A stretch of DNA of 64,000 nucleotides from NCBI GenBank assembly GCA_914767885.1, contig CAJZBQ010000047.1, forward strand, positions 620,001 through 684,000, written 5' to 3'. Shown piece after piece: positions 13,654 to 25,700 of the stretch; positions within the stretch are counted from its first letter, which is position 1, and each line of letters begins with the position of its first letter. The notes under the pieces were generated by a model. The model worked only from the letters and a program-made list of their open reading frames with translations. It had not been told where the DNA came from and ran no database searches. The translations under genes were made by a program, and so were the position numbers. This stretch comes from Blepharisma stoltei (taxonomy: Eukaryota > Ciliophora > Heterotrichea > Heterotrichida > Blepharismidae).

Positions 13654-14706
13654 ATGGATACAAGAAACATCAATGTTCCAAGGTCATATACAACGCCGAG
13701 ATTAGAAGTTGTCCAAGTAGATTACTATAAAGATATCATAAATCACATTTACTTTTCATGCGGAATGCAAATCTTTTATATGTTTTTGATTGCTTCATGT
13801 ATGCTTATTAGTTTATGGATAGTTACTCACATAGCTTCGTACCCAGGTATATGCTATTTAGACCATCTCTGATTTTTCATTGTGGAAATTCTGCTTTCTT
13901 CTTTTGTTATCTTAGAAGTTTTGATTCGGTTCTTTTTACTCGGATCAATGAAATTTTGAATTAGTTGGAGTAATAGGTTTGACTCATTCGTGGCTTTTCT
14001 ATGTGTGATAGGAATAGCTATCACTGTTTGCTATTTTGCAATTCATGATATTGAAGAAACTGTAGGAATTAGTTTATTAGTCATAAGAAACTCGATTAGT
14101 CTTATACGGGTTGTGGTGTTTTTTAAAAACCAGGACAGAGCTTTGTTGAGCAGTGTACATTTGGCAGATAACCCAGGAATTCTTGACGATTTCCAAAGCT
14201 CTTTGGTACCTGAGCGAGCTGAGCCAGACCAAAATGAGAAGAGAGAAAGGTTCATTTAGTGGCATTTTTTCAGGCCCAATTAAGGACTTTTTAAAAAAAT
14301 TTCTTGTTCTTCTTTCTGATTGATATCAAAATTGTAACGCCATCACATATTAGTGACATCATCTCTTGGGAGATCCCTGCTCCTTCTGAATCCAAACTCT
14401 AGCGGCTGCTGCTAGTCCTAATTCAGAGGGAAAATCGGCTGGAGATGATTGTCTGGACCTCCTTCACGCCTCCAACCCAATACGAAGCCTCCTAGCACCC
14501 CTTTATTTCGTGAAGTCACCCTAAATTTGCTGCTACACTCCTCAAGGACCTAGTGAAAAGTCTATTTATTCTGGCAAAACTCACTCAGACCTTCCACAAG
14601 AGTAGACCCTCGGGTAATAGCGCTTGGAGGGTTGGCTTTTTGTTGCCTCAATGCTATAAAAAATAAGTCAGACCAAAATGAAGATAGAATAATAATAAAT
14701 TTCTAG
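13654..14706 (+). CDS. Voltage-sensor-domain-like four-helix membrane protein
   Basis: Four hydrophobic segments. The second and third read EVLIRFFLLGS and RFDSFVAFLC, matching the S2-S3 pattern E-x-x-R-x-x-x-x-G, then N-R-F-D, of voltage-sensor domains; the fourth (VIRNSISLIRVVVFF) has two spaced arginines like a weak S4. No pore helix follows, so it resembles a VSD-only protein. Arginine count is low, so voltage sensing is uncertain. The C-terminus is interrupted by a SINE-like insert (14225-14668); removal gives EPDQNEDRIIINF and stop at 14704-14706, 202 residues. The next gene starts 8 bp later. Confidence 0.7.
14225..14668. mobile_element. SINE-like IES, 444 bp, 13-bp target duplication
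   Basis: CAGACCAAAATGA is duplicated at 14225-14237 and 14669-14681. The GC-rich insert, read on the minus strand, contains a block related to the GGTGAGTCTCCC / GACGTCACC core of the 32.2-kb and 42.9-kb inserts. Excision restores the host C-terminus. Confidence 0.8.
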
Positions 14707-14714
14707 TAAAAATA

Positions 14715-16142
14715 ATGAATGGACTTCGCTATCCTTGCTTAGTTAGAGATTTCATACAAGATAGATTATATCAGCCAAATAAAGGATATTTTATGAAGCC
14801 GGATCATCAATTAGGGCAGCTGACTGGAGAGCTTAGATATCACGATTTTAAAGGAATCCATTCCTATAGAGAAGCAATCGGCGAAAAATACCCAAAATAT
14901 GCTTTCTTAACTCCTGTAGAAATCTTTCAGCCATGATATGGACACGCAATAGCGAACTATTGCTTGGAAAAGCAAAAATCGCCTACTATAAAAATCATTG
15001 AGTTTGGGGGAGGAACAGGTACAGGTGCCTTAAGTATACTTGATTTTTATAAAAATAACCATATGCAAACCTATAAAAAAGTAAATTACACCTTATGTGA
15101 CATCTCCCCTGTAATAGCAGAAACAGCTAAAGCTAGATTATCTAAAGCTCATCCTGAACTATATAGAAATGGTCAAATTTCAGTGATTGCAAAATCAGCC
15201 TTTGATTATCAAAAAATTACTGACTCCCCCCTCCATGAGCGAATAAAAAAATTTTGTTCATTATATGAGGAGTTATTTTTTTTAGAAATTTATCTATAAA
15301 TTTTATAGGGAATTTTTTTTCGAAATTGAAAAAAATTCTTAATTACAAAATTTATGTTTTATAATGCAAGCTGCTTAAAATTAAACAGAATTAGCAAGAG
15401 ATTTCATAATAATAATTATCACTTATATATCAATTTTTTTTTTCATAAAAATGTTTTATTCGCTCAAGGAGGGAGGAGTGAGGAGTTTACATATATTATT
15501 GCCTTAGAAATGCTCGATAACTTGCCTCATGACAGAGTTTGAATGGAAAATAAAGAATATTGCTTACAGTCTATGATTACTGAGGATTTAGAGGAGAAAA
15601 AAGAGCCACTTACTGATAAAATTATTAAAGATTGTCTAGATGTGTATACAAACATGCCGCCAATGAGTGACAGCGATAGAGAATCTGAATATGCAGAAGG
15701 ATTCATATACAATTTAATAAAATATTGGAATAGAAAAAAATATGATAACTTATTTTTACCGACTGGAATTTATATGCTAATGAACCACTTCAAGAAGGTT
15801 TTTACGAACCCGCACTTCATATTCAGTGATTTTGATTTTCTGCCTGGCAAAAAGATCAAAGGAATAAATGCTCCAATCGTCTCTAAAAAGGGTGAAAAAT
15901 CAAATGAGAAGAAAGATTTTTCCACTTTTTTGACACCAGTTGGGGAAGCTGATATATTTTTTCCTACAAATTTTAGGTTTATACAAGAATTGAATAGAAA
16001 AATATATGGAAAAAGTGGAGGTGTCGCAAAAAGCTATAAATTCATGGAAAAATATGCGAAAAGTAACTGGACAGAAACACAGACAGGGTATCGGCCACTT
16101 TTTGACGACTTTAGGAACACATCATTTTTTACTTCAGACTAA
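14715..16142 (+). CDS. NDUFAF7: NDUFAF7/MidA-type SAM-dependent arginine methyltransferase
   Basis: SAM-binding motif IIEFGGGTGTGALSIL, post-I motif VNYTLCDISPVIA, and the family-specific IIALEMLDNLPHDRV (usually NE-x-x-DALP). This places it in the DUF185/MidA family; the animal member methylates NDUFS2 during mitochondrial complex I assembly. A 258-bp TGA-bounded IES (15221-15478) lies between KKIT and EEFTYII. Net 389 residues with TGA Trp codons at about 14934 and 15540. No obvious targeting peptide; mitochondrial location is inferred from family. Confidence 0.88.
15221..15478. mobile_element. IES, 258 bp, MITE family, TGA-bounded
   Basis: TGA lies at 15221 and 15479. The left end CTCCCCCCTCCATGAGCG and right end CGCTCAAGGAGGGAGGAG are inverted. 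Confidence 0.9.
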
Positions 16143-16183
16143 TATTAACAAACCTTATTAAGCAAATACTTTTAAATTAGTTA

Positions 16184-16663
16184 TTATGCTTGGCTTTTAG
16201 CGTCTTCTGCTTTCGCTTCTGCAAGAGCATCCATTAATTCTCTAATCAAGAATGTTCCAAATCCATATCCGCCAATTCCATACTTAGTGATAGTTTTGAC
16301 GAACAGTTTAGGCCCAATTGAGTCGTTGCCTTGGCTTGCTTCAGCCCAGATTTGTGCAACTCTTTCGTCAGAAAGACAAGGATCATATTTAAGTGCAGCT
16401 GATTTGAATTGTTCAGCGTTAACTCCTTCAGTTCCAAAGGCTTCGTATTCTCCAAACAAGAATGCGGTATCTTTTCTTTGCTTGGCTTTGTAAACGTCAA
16501 TTAAAGCTACCAAATAGCTAGCCTTGCTGACAACCCAATCTTCACTTCTATTCCATTCCATAAGGTTCTTCATGTTAATCTTAGCCATAAAGCTTTCTTT
16601 GGTGATTTCTCCATTTCCTCTTGTATCTAACTCTACCCTTGCTGCAAGCAAGATCCCTGCTCG
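16184..16663 (-). CDS. EF-hand-containing C-terminal coding block, 5' join unresolved
   Basis: The open frame starts abruptly with ILLAARVELDTRGNGEITKE, a clear EF-hand loop (D-T-R-G-N-G-E-I-x-x-E), so the N-terminal part lies elsewhere. Ends LAEAKAEDAKSQA. The gene at 17086 ends just after its own EF-hand (DKDAGGTIDANEF), so the two may form one protein with an EF pair. I could not find a TA-bounded or GT-AG junction that joins them in frame. The in-frame TAG at 16664-16666 must be removed or spliced. Function unknown. Confidence 0.6.
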   Translation of the reverse strand, partial: RAGILLAARVELDTRGNGEITKESFMAKINMKNLMEWNRSEDWVVSKASYLVALIDVYKAKQRKDTAFLFGEYEAFGTEGVNAEQFKSAALKYDPCLSDERVAQIWAEASQGNDSIGPKLFVKTITKYGIGGYGFGTFLIRELMDALAEAKAEDAKSQA

Positions 16664-16699
16664 CTAAAGGAAGGTAATTCTTTTTAAGTTTTATGTATA

Positions 16700-16920
16700 G
16701 CAATTGAAGCGCTATAGCTTGCCTTGACAAATGCTTCTACACAGCAACTTGGGGCTCTGGCGAGCCGCCAAAGATGACTAGCAATTCCAAGCTGACTAAG
16801 GACATTCTTTTGCAAGGATTTGTTGACTTGGAGTTGACTCGCCATCTTTAGGGGCTCGTCAGCTTCGAGTTTCTGTGGATAAGCATTTGTCAATACTCTA
16901 TAGCGCTGAAGACGCTATAG
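16700..16920. repeat. Inverted-repeat element within the unresolved gap 16664-17105
   Basis: The blocks GCGCTATAG and TTGACAAATGCTT occur at about 16708-16735 and inverted at about 16881-16908. The interior is less AT-rich than its surroundings. Probably part or all of an IES. Confidence 0.6.
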
Positions 16921-17085
16921 AATTGCAATAAAATTGTTTTGGCTTGAAAAACCGAAATTATGTCTTAGGATGCAAGCTATCTAAATTTTAATATTTTTCT
17001 TAATTACTTTACATAAAATATTATCCAAAAGTTATACTAAAATAAACTTTTTCTTGATAACGAAATGTTATAATTTATAATTTTC

Positions 17086-19673
17086 TTACAAGTAAGGGAG
17101 TAAGAGTCTCATGAGCTTATTGATGTTTTCATCAGATATCCAAAGGTCTAAATCTTCTTTGGTTCCGCTAATAAATTCGTTGGCATCAATTGTGCCACCA
17201 GCATCTTTATCAAGCATGTTGAAGATGGCTTCAGGGGTCTTTCCGAGCTTGGCCATCTTGTGGCAAATCTTGTAGGCGACAAAATCTTCGTGTGAGACTG
17301 CTTCTGGTTTGATGTATTCTAAGGCAAGGGTTCCCATTTCTCTGTCTCCCATAAACATGGTGTACAGGAGCTCAATAACGTCGCTTAACAAAGCAACTCC
17401 TCCAGTGCCTGCAGCTTCAAAGGCAGCACGGCCGCTTGCCTTTCCTTTAGGTCCAGATGCCTTCTTGCCTTGGTTTTGTCTTGTTCTTTCTAGCTTGTCA
17501 ATAAGTGGGTGGAAGCCAACTCTAGCTCTGACAAGATACACAGAAAGGCTACTAGGAACTGGGTCTGGGTGGAACATTTGAAGAAGTCTGCAGTAGAATG
17601 CAGCATATTTGTTGCCTTCACTGAAGAGTTGATCAAGAGCTGGTAGTAACCCTGCTAAATGCTTCATAGCGAGTTTAGAAATACCGAAGGTCTTGTTGAG
17701 GTGCTCCATTAAGAAGTCAGGCATTGGTTTAGGAGTTTTGCGTTCTGACAAGTCTTTTCTGTCAGCTTCGAATTTCTTGTCCATAAGATCTTCCAAGAAT
17801 TTGAAGACGTTCAGGTAGCTGATTGGTTTTTCGTTTGGAATACCAGCTTCTCTGATTGCTTTGGTGACTGCGTTGCATTCAATCATGGTCTTATTGTCCT
17901 CTTGCATTTCAATGGCAGCAGCTTCGTAGTGTTTCTTTTCTTTTTCTTCGACGTTGTCTGGGATTTCAATAGTGCTGGTTGCTACAACTATGTGAGAGTC
18001 TCCTTTGATGGTCTTCTTGCTCATCCAAGTTCTGAAGTACTGCTGTTGCTTGTTCTTGTATGAGTTGATGAATCTGATCAAGAAGTTTCTGTTCATTGCT
18101 AAAGAGTGTCTTGTGTGGAGTCCTAACAATTCAGTTCTGAGCTTATCGATGGTGTCGTTGAGTTCAGAAATTTGGTTTTCTTTCTGAGCGATTTCAGCAG
18201 TCATTTTGTTTATGGCTTCTTGGACGTCTGATGACTTGTCTCCACTGAATTCTTCAAGGTAGTCAATCTTATGCTTCAAGTTCTGGTTTTCTTTTTGCAG
18301 AGCTGCGACATCTTTTTGGAGTTTGTCGACTTGACGAGTCTTGTACTTGAGGTTTTCGTTTTCGCTAGTAAGCTCCTTGATGCGTCTTTGTAAGTCACTG
18401 AGGTCGATTTCTTGAGATTTGATTTGAGTGTCTTGCTCTTCTTTTTCTTCTTTGATCAGAGCATAGAGCTGCTGGTATCTTCTAGCGCTTTCAAGCTGTT
18501 CTTCAAGCTCGTTTAGTGCCTTATCCTTATCTTCAAGCATATGCTCAAGGTAAGCAATTTCTTCTGGGTTTCCAGCTTGGCCGAGCTTGAGTTTCTCTTC
18601 AAGTTCGTTTCTTTCAGTTTCAAGCTTCAATATGTGGAGCTTAAGTTCATTCTTTTCTCTGATTTGCTCAGCTAGTTTTTCTTCGAGTTCAGCTTTTTCT
18701 CCAGTCAGTTTCTGGATTTCTCTGTCTTTAGCTTTGACGATATCTTCAAGTTCATCAGCGTGCTTGGACTTAGCAGCAAGCTCTTCTCTGGCTTGTCTAA
18801 GGTCGTTCTTAAGAGCGTCCAAAAGTTCGAGTTTTTCTTTGTCACCTTGGAAGTTCTTTTCGCTTGATCTTTGAAGCTGGTCTAAGGAGTTTTGCAAATC
18901 TCTGATTTGGGTATCTTTTTCTTTATTGACTCTTCTGATGTTTCTTACTCCCCCCCTCCGTGAGTGAACAAAACCATTAGAAAAATCCCTATTTTTTGCC
19001 CAAAAACCACCCTTCGTGAGTGACAAAAATTTTTTTAATAGAAAATTTTTTTTTATGAAAAAAGAAATTGATATATAAGTGATAATTAGTATAATGAAAT
19101 CTCGAGCTAATTCTGTTTAATTTTAAACAAATTGCATTTTAAAACATAAATTTAATAAATTAAATCAATATTTGCTTTCCAATTTTTGCAAATTAGGATT
19201 TTTTTTAAATTTCGAAAAAAAATATTTTTTATAAAATTTATATATAAATTTTTTAAAAAAAAAAAAATTAACAAATTTTTTTTTGTTCACTCACGGAGGG
19301 GGGGAGTTAGTTCCTTGTTGGCATCGTCAAGTTCTTCAGTGGTTCTTGACATTTCTTCCTTCAAGTTCTCAATTTCATTGGTTGCATCAGCAACTTTGAT
19401 CTTGAGTTCAGAAATGACGGTTTCTTTATCAGCTGATTCTTGAGTTAATTTTTCAACTAGTTTGGAGTTTTGCTCGACTGAGTTTTGGAGTAAGTGAATT
19501 TGGGCTTCGTATTGGACTTTTTGGCCTTCAAAGGTAGCCTTGGTGGTTTGCAGCTCGTTGAGTTTGTCTTGGACATCTCCTTTGAGTCTGTTGATTTCTT
19601 TAGAAAGTCTTTCTCTTAAATCTTTTCTAAGCCTTTCTAGTTTCTCCCATTGATCAAGTCTATCAGTATGCAT
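17086..19673 (-). CDS. Long coiled-coil protein with C-terminal EF-hand
   Basis: 741 residues after removing the IES at 18945-19306. Residues 1 to about 400 are near-continuous heptad coiled coil (RLRKDLRERLSKEINRLKG and onward). A helical globular part follows, then DKDAGGTIDANEF, an EF-hand loop, close to the end (LMRLLLPYL, stop TAA). Codon use is less AT-rich than that of its neighbours, as expected for a highly expressed structural gene. It lies 57 bp downstream of the 1680-residue gene on the same strand, and both are helical; cortical or contractile cytoskeleton is an inference. The protein may continue into 16184-16663. Confidence 0.75.
18945..19306. mobile_element. IES, 362 bp, MITE family, TTA-bounded
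   Basis: TTA lies at 18945-18947 and 19307-19309. Full ends CTCCGTGAGTGAACAAAACC and GTTCACTCACGGAGG. Excision joins KEL to RNIRRV. Confidence 0.92.
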
Positions 19674-19730
19674 TTTACTATAAATGTGTATTTTCTCGTA
19701 AAAGTAAATTATTACTCCTATTAATGACGA

Positions 19731-22700
19731 CTATAGAATAACTCTTTGAATGACTTCTGGCATGTTAGCTGGCGACTCTTCTTCGATCTTTTCAATTGCT
19801 TTCTTAACCTTGTCGAGAGCATCTTTAGTCTTGGCATCGTCAGAAGAAATGGTGTTTGCTGTTTCTCTTATAGCCTTCTTTAGCAAATCTTCAGTTTGGA
19901 TATCAACGTCATCAATGCTTGATCTGAGTCCTCCAGCCTCTTTGACAAGCTTGCTTTGGAGTTTGGTTTGTGATTGTCTGGAAGGAAGGAGTTTGCTGAT
20001 ATTGGTTGAAACCAAGTCAAGTGAATCAGTGATGGTGTTTGGCTCACCTTGTTGAAGGGCTCTTGCTTCTTTGAGATCTTTGGCTTGGGCCTTATCGTCA
20101 GATGATCCACATAATCTGAAAAGTCCTGCGAAGACTGTATCAGTTTCGGTATCATCAGCGCTTGCTGATTCTGCAATTAATTTAATTAAATCTGCAAGTT
20201 TTCCTTTAATTGGAGTGTCATTGAGTAATGATTGCTTCTTTTGCTCAATAGTGTTTGCGTTGTCAAATCCACCTAGGATAGAGCTTGCTAACTGAGGAAT
20301 TGTAGTTGCTACTCCTGAAGGATCAGTGAGAGCCTTGAGAGGAGTAATATCAGCTTCTAAGCTTGGGAACAATTGAGAGACAAGTGTTTGAAGAGTTGAA
20401 TAAGATCCTTTAATTGACTTGAATTCAGCCTCTTCGATAGCTCTGAGCATTTCAATGGTTTCAGCTTCCCTGTTATCTTTAGGCTTGGCTGCATCTCTCA
20501 GTTTTTGGAGCTCTCTTTCTAAGTTGATTCTTCCAAGCAGCCTTAAGACTAAGTCAACGACGTTGTCAAGTTCCTGGGCTGAGTACTCATCTTCTTTTTG
20601 CTTGAAGAGGTTGAGTTGAGCTTTAAGAAGATCTTCTCCCTCTGGGATAACCATTTCAGTTTCAGTGATGGACCCCTTGACAGTTCTTGCTTTATCGCTG
20701 TCGATGTCTCTTAGTCTTTCTAAGACGCTCATGACCTTATCATTTAAGCTCATAACCAACCTGCTTTGCTCTAGCCTTAGTCCAGCGTAATGCTCAATCT
20801 TAGGTGCGTGGTCTTCTTTCAGAACGTCTTCTGACTTAGCTTTCAAGTTCTTCTCAACAACCTTGTTATCAGGAGTGCCGAAGTACTTGGTCATGGCTTC
20901 AATGACTGGGATTGCCATTGCTTGCTCTCTGTTGTAGGCTTCGCAAATAAGCTCGGCGTTGACATCAAGTCCTTGTCCTTTGAGAATTTCAGTCCAGAGG
21001 ACAGTGGAGAAGGTCTTGCTACCAGTTCTTTGAGTAACTGTGGTAGTGGCTTGATCTTCAAGTTCGGTGATTACTTCATCGACTGGCTTTTCTAGGAGTT
21101 TAGCTAGGAGTCTAAGAATTAATTTGCTGTATCTTGTGGCGAGTCTTCCTACGCGTTTAGGAGTCAGCTCAGTAAGCTTCTCAAATCTCCTGCTGCATTT
21201 GTCAATAAGAGCTTGCTCATCGTGAGGGTGAGCTTGGGAGAGGATTCCAACAGCTTTATTTAGATAAACAATGAATTTCGCGACATCGTTATGATCTGGA
21301 CCAGCGAAGAATGGCTTGATTTCTCTTATTCTCCTCGTTCCTAAACGAGCAAAACATTTAAAGAAGGGTTAATTTGCTTTAATAATGTATTTATTAATTT
21401 AATTCTTAAAAATTAAAATTTAATTTAATTTGTTAAATTTATATTTTAGAATGCAAGTTGAATTAGCTAGCTACTTCAATATAATAATTACTTGCATATT
21501 ACATTTATTTTATAAAATAAAGCTCTCAATGAGAGTTTTTTCCAATTTTTTTCATTTGTTTCGCTCTTCTACATAGGAGAAGAGTTAGCTTAACAACTGG
21601 GTGAAGTTTCATCTTCTTGCTAACTCCATAGTGAACTTGTCTAGCTTCTTCATCAGTGACTGGTGGTCCATCTTTGGTAATCTCATTAAGGTTGAATTCA
21701 GACCAATCAGCGGCAAGTTCAGTATAATAAGGCATCAATTGGTGAGGTTCAGTTGGTACTTTATCCTTTCTAGCCACAAGTGTATCAAGTTCTGGGTGTT
21801 CAGCAACGCTTGCTTTTTCATATAACTTCTTAGATGCTAAGTTCAAGTTTTCAAGTGTAGTCAAAATCGACTTAATTTCATCTTCACTTGGCTCTTGTTC
21901 TCTCAATTTGACCATGAGTTGGTCCAACAAATCTCTTACTCCCCCCCCCCCCTCCGTGAGCGAACAAAAAAATTTTGTTCGCTCACGGAGGGGGGTTAAT
22001 TTTTTTTTTTTAAAAAAAAATTTATATATAAATTTTATAAAAAATATTTTTTTTCGAAATTTTAAAACAATCCTAATTTGCAAAAATTGGGAAGCAAATA
22101 TTAATTTAATTTGCAAAATTTATGTTTTAAAACGCAATTTGTTTAAAATTAAACAGAATTAGCTCTAGATTTCATTATACTAATTATCACTTATATATCA
22201 AAAAATTTTTTTTCCATTAAAATTTTTTCTATTAAAAAAATTTTTGTTCACTCACGGAGGGTGGGTTTTTGGTCAAAAAATGGCGATTTTTCTAATGGTT
22301 TTGTTCGCTCACGGGAGGGGGGGGAGTTAGTCTTCTTTCAACTTCTTTCTCAAGTTCTGGGTAAGTCTTCAAGTAATCATCCAAAAGTTCAAGAGCTCTG
22401 GTATTGTTGTCTGGAATTTCATCATGGACGGCTTCGTGGATACTATTGACGAGGTCTTTGGCTTCTGCAAGCTGTTCATCGCTTCCTACAAGTCCAGCAA
22501 GCCAGAGAAGTCTGTCAGTATCGTTATCCTTTTTCATTCTGAGGGAATGGAGAAGTTCAACTGGGTCAAATGGCAATGAAGCTGCTGTTTGCTTCTTGGT
22601 CAAAGCTGCAACTGCTGCGTCAACGTTTTCGTCATCTTCAGGGAGTCCAGTCATTCTGAAGTAGACGTTAATGATGTACCCAATTCTCTTTGTCAAGTCG

Positions 22701-25700
22701 GCAAGGTTTTCGGCCGGCTTGTCTTTAAGTTCTTCAACTTCAGGAGGGACAGGGACATTGAAGAATTTCGAACCATTGTCAACAAGTCTGTGAGCCTTAT
22801 TAAGAGTTGTATATAAGTTCTTGAAAATATCAGGAGCCATTACGAATTCTCTCTTTTCTTTTTCCAAGTCATTGAGGACATTGAAAACGTCACTGACAGT
22901 TTCCATGTTGGTTCTGTTTTCTTGCATATTGTTGTTGACCTCATCCTTGAACTTTCTAAGCTCGCTGACTCTCTCGTCAATATTTGGTTTGCTTCCATAG
23001 ATCAGAGCACCCATGCCTTCTAAGGTTTCGAAGGAGTCTTTGACAGATTCAGTGGCTAAATCAGTGATGTCGATAGCTGACTGTGGGCCTGCTCCTTTCT
23101 TGGACCTGACTCTTACAGCTTTAGGTCTTCTGCCTCCTGCTCCACCTGAGCTTGCTGCTTGACTGACAGCATCTTTGGATTTTTGAATCAAAAATTCCAA
23201 AAGTTCTTCTTCATTTGAAATGGCTGGGAACAGCTCTTCAATGGTGGTCTTAATAGTGATAAGCGCTTCTCTTGCAGTGTCAGGGACAACTCCAGTTACT
23301 GAATTGATTCCTTGCTCACAGACTTCATTGGCTTGTTCTTGGTCACTTTCGTCACCAACTCCTTCAGCTAAATCTTTAATGTTGCGAGAAACTGCATCTT
23401 GGGTGATTTTCCCGTTAACTAATAAGAACTTGAGAAGAGTGACTGGGTCATAAGGAAGAACGCATTCTCCTTTACCTCTCTTTTTGATTGAGTCGTTGAT
23501 TTCTTGGTTGTCTTCATTAGCGGTGTCATCGTCCATGCCAATAAGTTTACCTAATAAAGCTCTGAGTACATTTGTCCATCTGCCAAGCTTTTCGACTTGA
23601 GGAGCGAGTTGATTAGGAACTTCTAGCTCAGACAAAGTCTTAATAATAGGAAGTTCAGGCTTTTCAAGGGTCACTGCGAGTTCTTTGGCGAGTTCTGCAT
23701 CTTTAGCACTAATATCGGCGATTTTCTGAACAAGGTCTTCACCCATGAGTTCTCTCTTGAAGTCTTCTTGGTCTCTAGCAAGTCTGAAGATTTGGTCAAT
23801 CAAGATGTTATACCTTTGGCCACTAGCGATACCTTCATCGATTTCTGCAAGTCTCTGGTGTTGGCCAGCTCTGATTTGTTGAGTAATTTCATCATTAGGC
23901 TTGTAGTTGGCTTCAATCTTATCCAAAGTGCTTTCTCCTTTGTGAAGGGTATCAGCAAGTTCTTTGATAGGTCTTGCAAGCTTGTTATTGATAGCTTGGG
24001 TTTCTTCAGGAGTTTCTTCTCCGTCAAAAGTGCCAACTCCAATCATCTTAATAAGAGATTTTGCAAGGTTTTGGTATCTATCGTTGACGTGAACTCCGTC
24101 TTGTAGTGAAACTGCGTTTTCTCTGTCTTTTTTGACTCCAGCGTGCTCGTGGAGGAAAGGATGAACTCTATCTGGCTTAATGATAGGTAGAAGGGCAGAG
24201 ACAATTGCATCATCAGCGTCAAGGATTTTATTAAGCTGAGCTGAGGTGACACTTTGGTCAGAAATACCTTTGAACGATTTTTGTTTGAGGTCTTCTAGCT
24301 TATTTTGGAGATCAGTAAGTTCATTAAGTTTGGCAACAATTGAAAGAGGATCGTCGAAATTTGGATCTTCTAAAGCACTGATGGCGTCAGCTAGCTTTGC
24401 AGCCTCTTCTTGAAGGTCAGGAGTCATAGCGACTAAGCTTTTCAAGGTGTCTTGAGATGCATCAACTTCGGCTTTTTGCTTTCTGAAAGAATATATTGAA
24501 ATGGCGTGGCAACCAACCCACCATCTTTGATGCATCCAACTGGCTTCGTTCTCGAATCGCGCCAGACACCACGGGAGGAAGTTTGCATTCGGGACATATA
24601 TCTTGCCTTTTTTTCGGTTTGGTGAAGCGCAATATCGAGTAGACAACCACAAGTTATACTCCAAGATCACTCAGATGTGAACGAAGCCGAGAGTTGGAGC
24701 TGGATTTCCCAGCAACATCAGAGGCCATTTGGGCTATTTTCCAATGTTAAACCAGGAGTTATGCCCTGAACTTCGGATTTTTATTTGACCAAGAGCCAAC
24801 AAGAAAATTCAATCCTATTATTGATTTTTCCATAGTGGGCAACCTTTCTCGGCGTATAGCATAGCAACACGAATCACCCAAATATCAGGGAGCGAGTACA
24901 AGACTTCTTCCTGGAAGGAGCAACCTTTGAGATTTTGTGCACAAATTGGCAGCCAGGTGAAAGGAAAGTCAGGGGAGATAGGAATACAGCGGACTTCTGA
25001 ATAAGTTTAATAAACATAAACACTTTCTGAAAAGATCGGTAAGTGGGACGACCATTTTAGCTCTTTCCATAGCAACTGCAGCTTTTGCGCCTTCGGTGCC
25101 GACTTCTGGTTTTTTGCCTTCCCAATCCATCTTGTATGCTTGGTCAGGTTTTTTGTCTTTGACGAAACCCCATTTCTTGTCTCCACGAGTCCAAGTTTTT
25201 TCTTGAGATTCGTGTTCAGGAGTTTTCTCTCTTTTTTCTTCCCAGCTGAGATCTCCTTTCTTGCCAGTATCGAGCCCAGTGTATTTGTCACCTTCCTGTT
25301 TCCATTCTTTTTTCTCATTGAAATCGAAATCTGGGTCATCTTTCCAGCTTTCTCCCCATTTCTTGTCTCCTTCTTGGTATTCTTTTTCTTCTCCTCTAGA
25401 TGTGCCTAAAGTCCAGACCTTTTCCTTTCCTGAGCTTGTTGGGAATTAAGATTAATATTAAAAAAAATATATAACCAGAAATTTAGTAAAAAATTATATA
25501 AAAAGTCTTTTTTATAGATAAAAAAAAATAACCTTGTTGGGTCACTCCAGAATTTTTCAGTGTAATCTTCAAGACCTTCAGGAGTGCATCTAACACATTG
25601 TTTGGTTCCATTAGTGACATCTCCTATCTTCGTGGACTCTTCAAAGCTTTTAACGATTGGTCCAAGCTCCCAGGTGGTATGAACTTCGTGGTCAGGGAGG

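Noticed and set aside
22292-22449. ORFs reading through MITE ends (for example MGFWSKNGDF-like frames)
   Set aside because: The same peptide appears wherever the MITE end occurs, so it is repeat-derived and not a gene.
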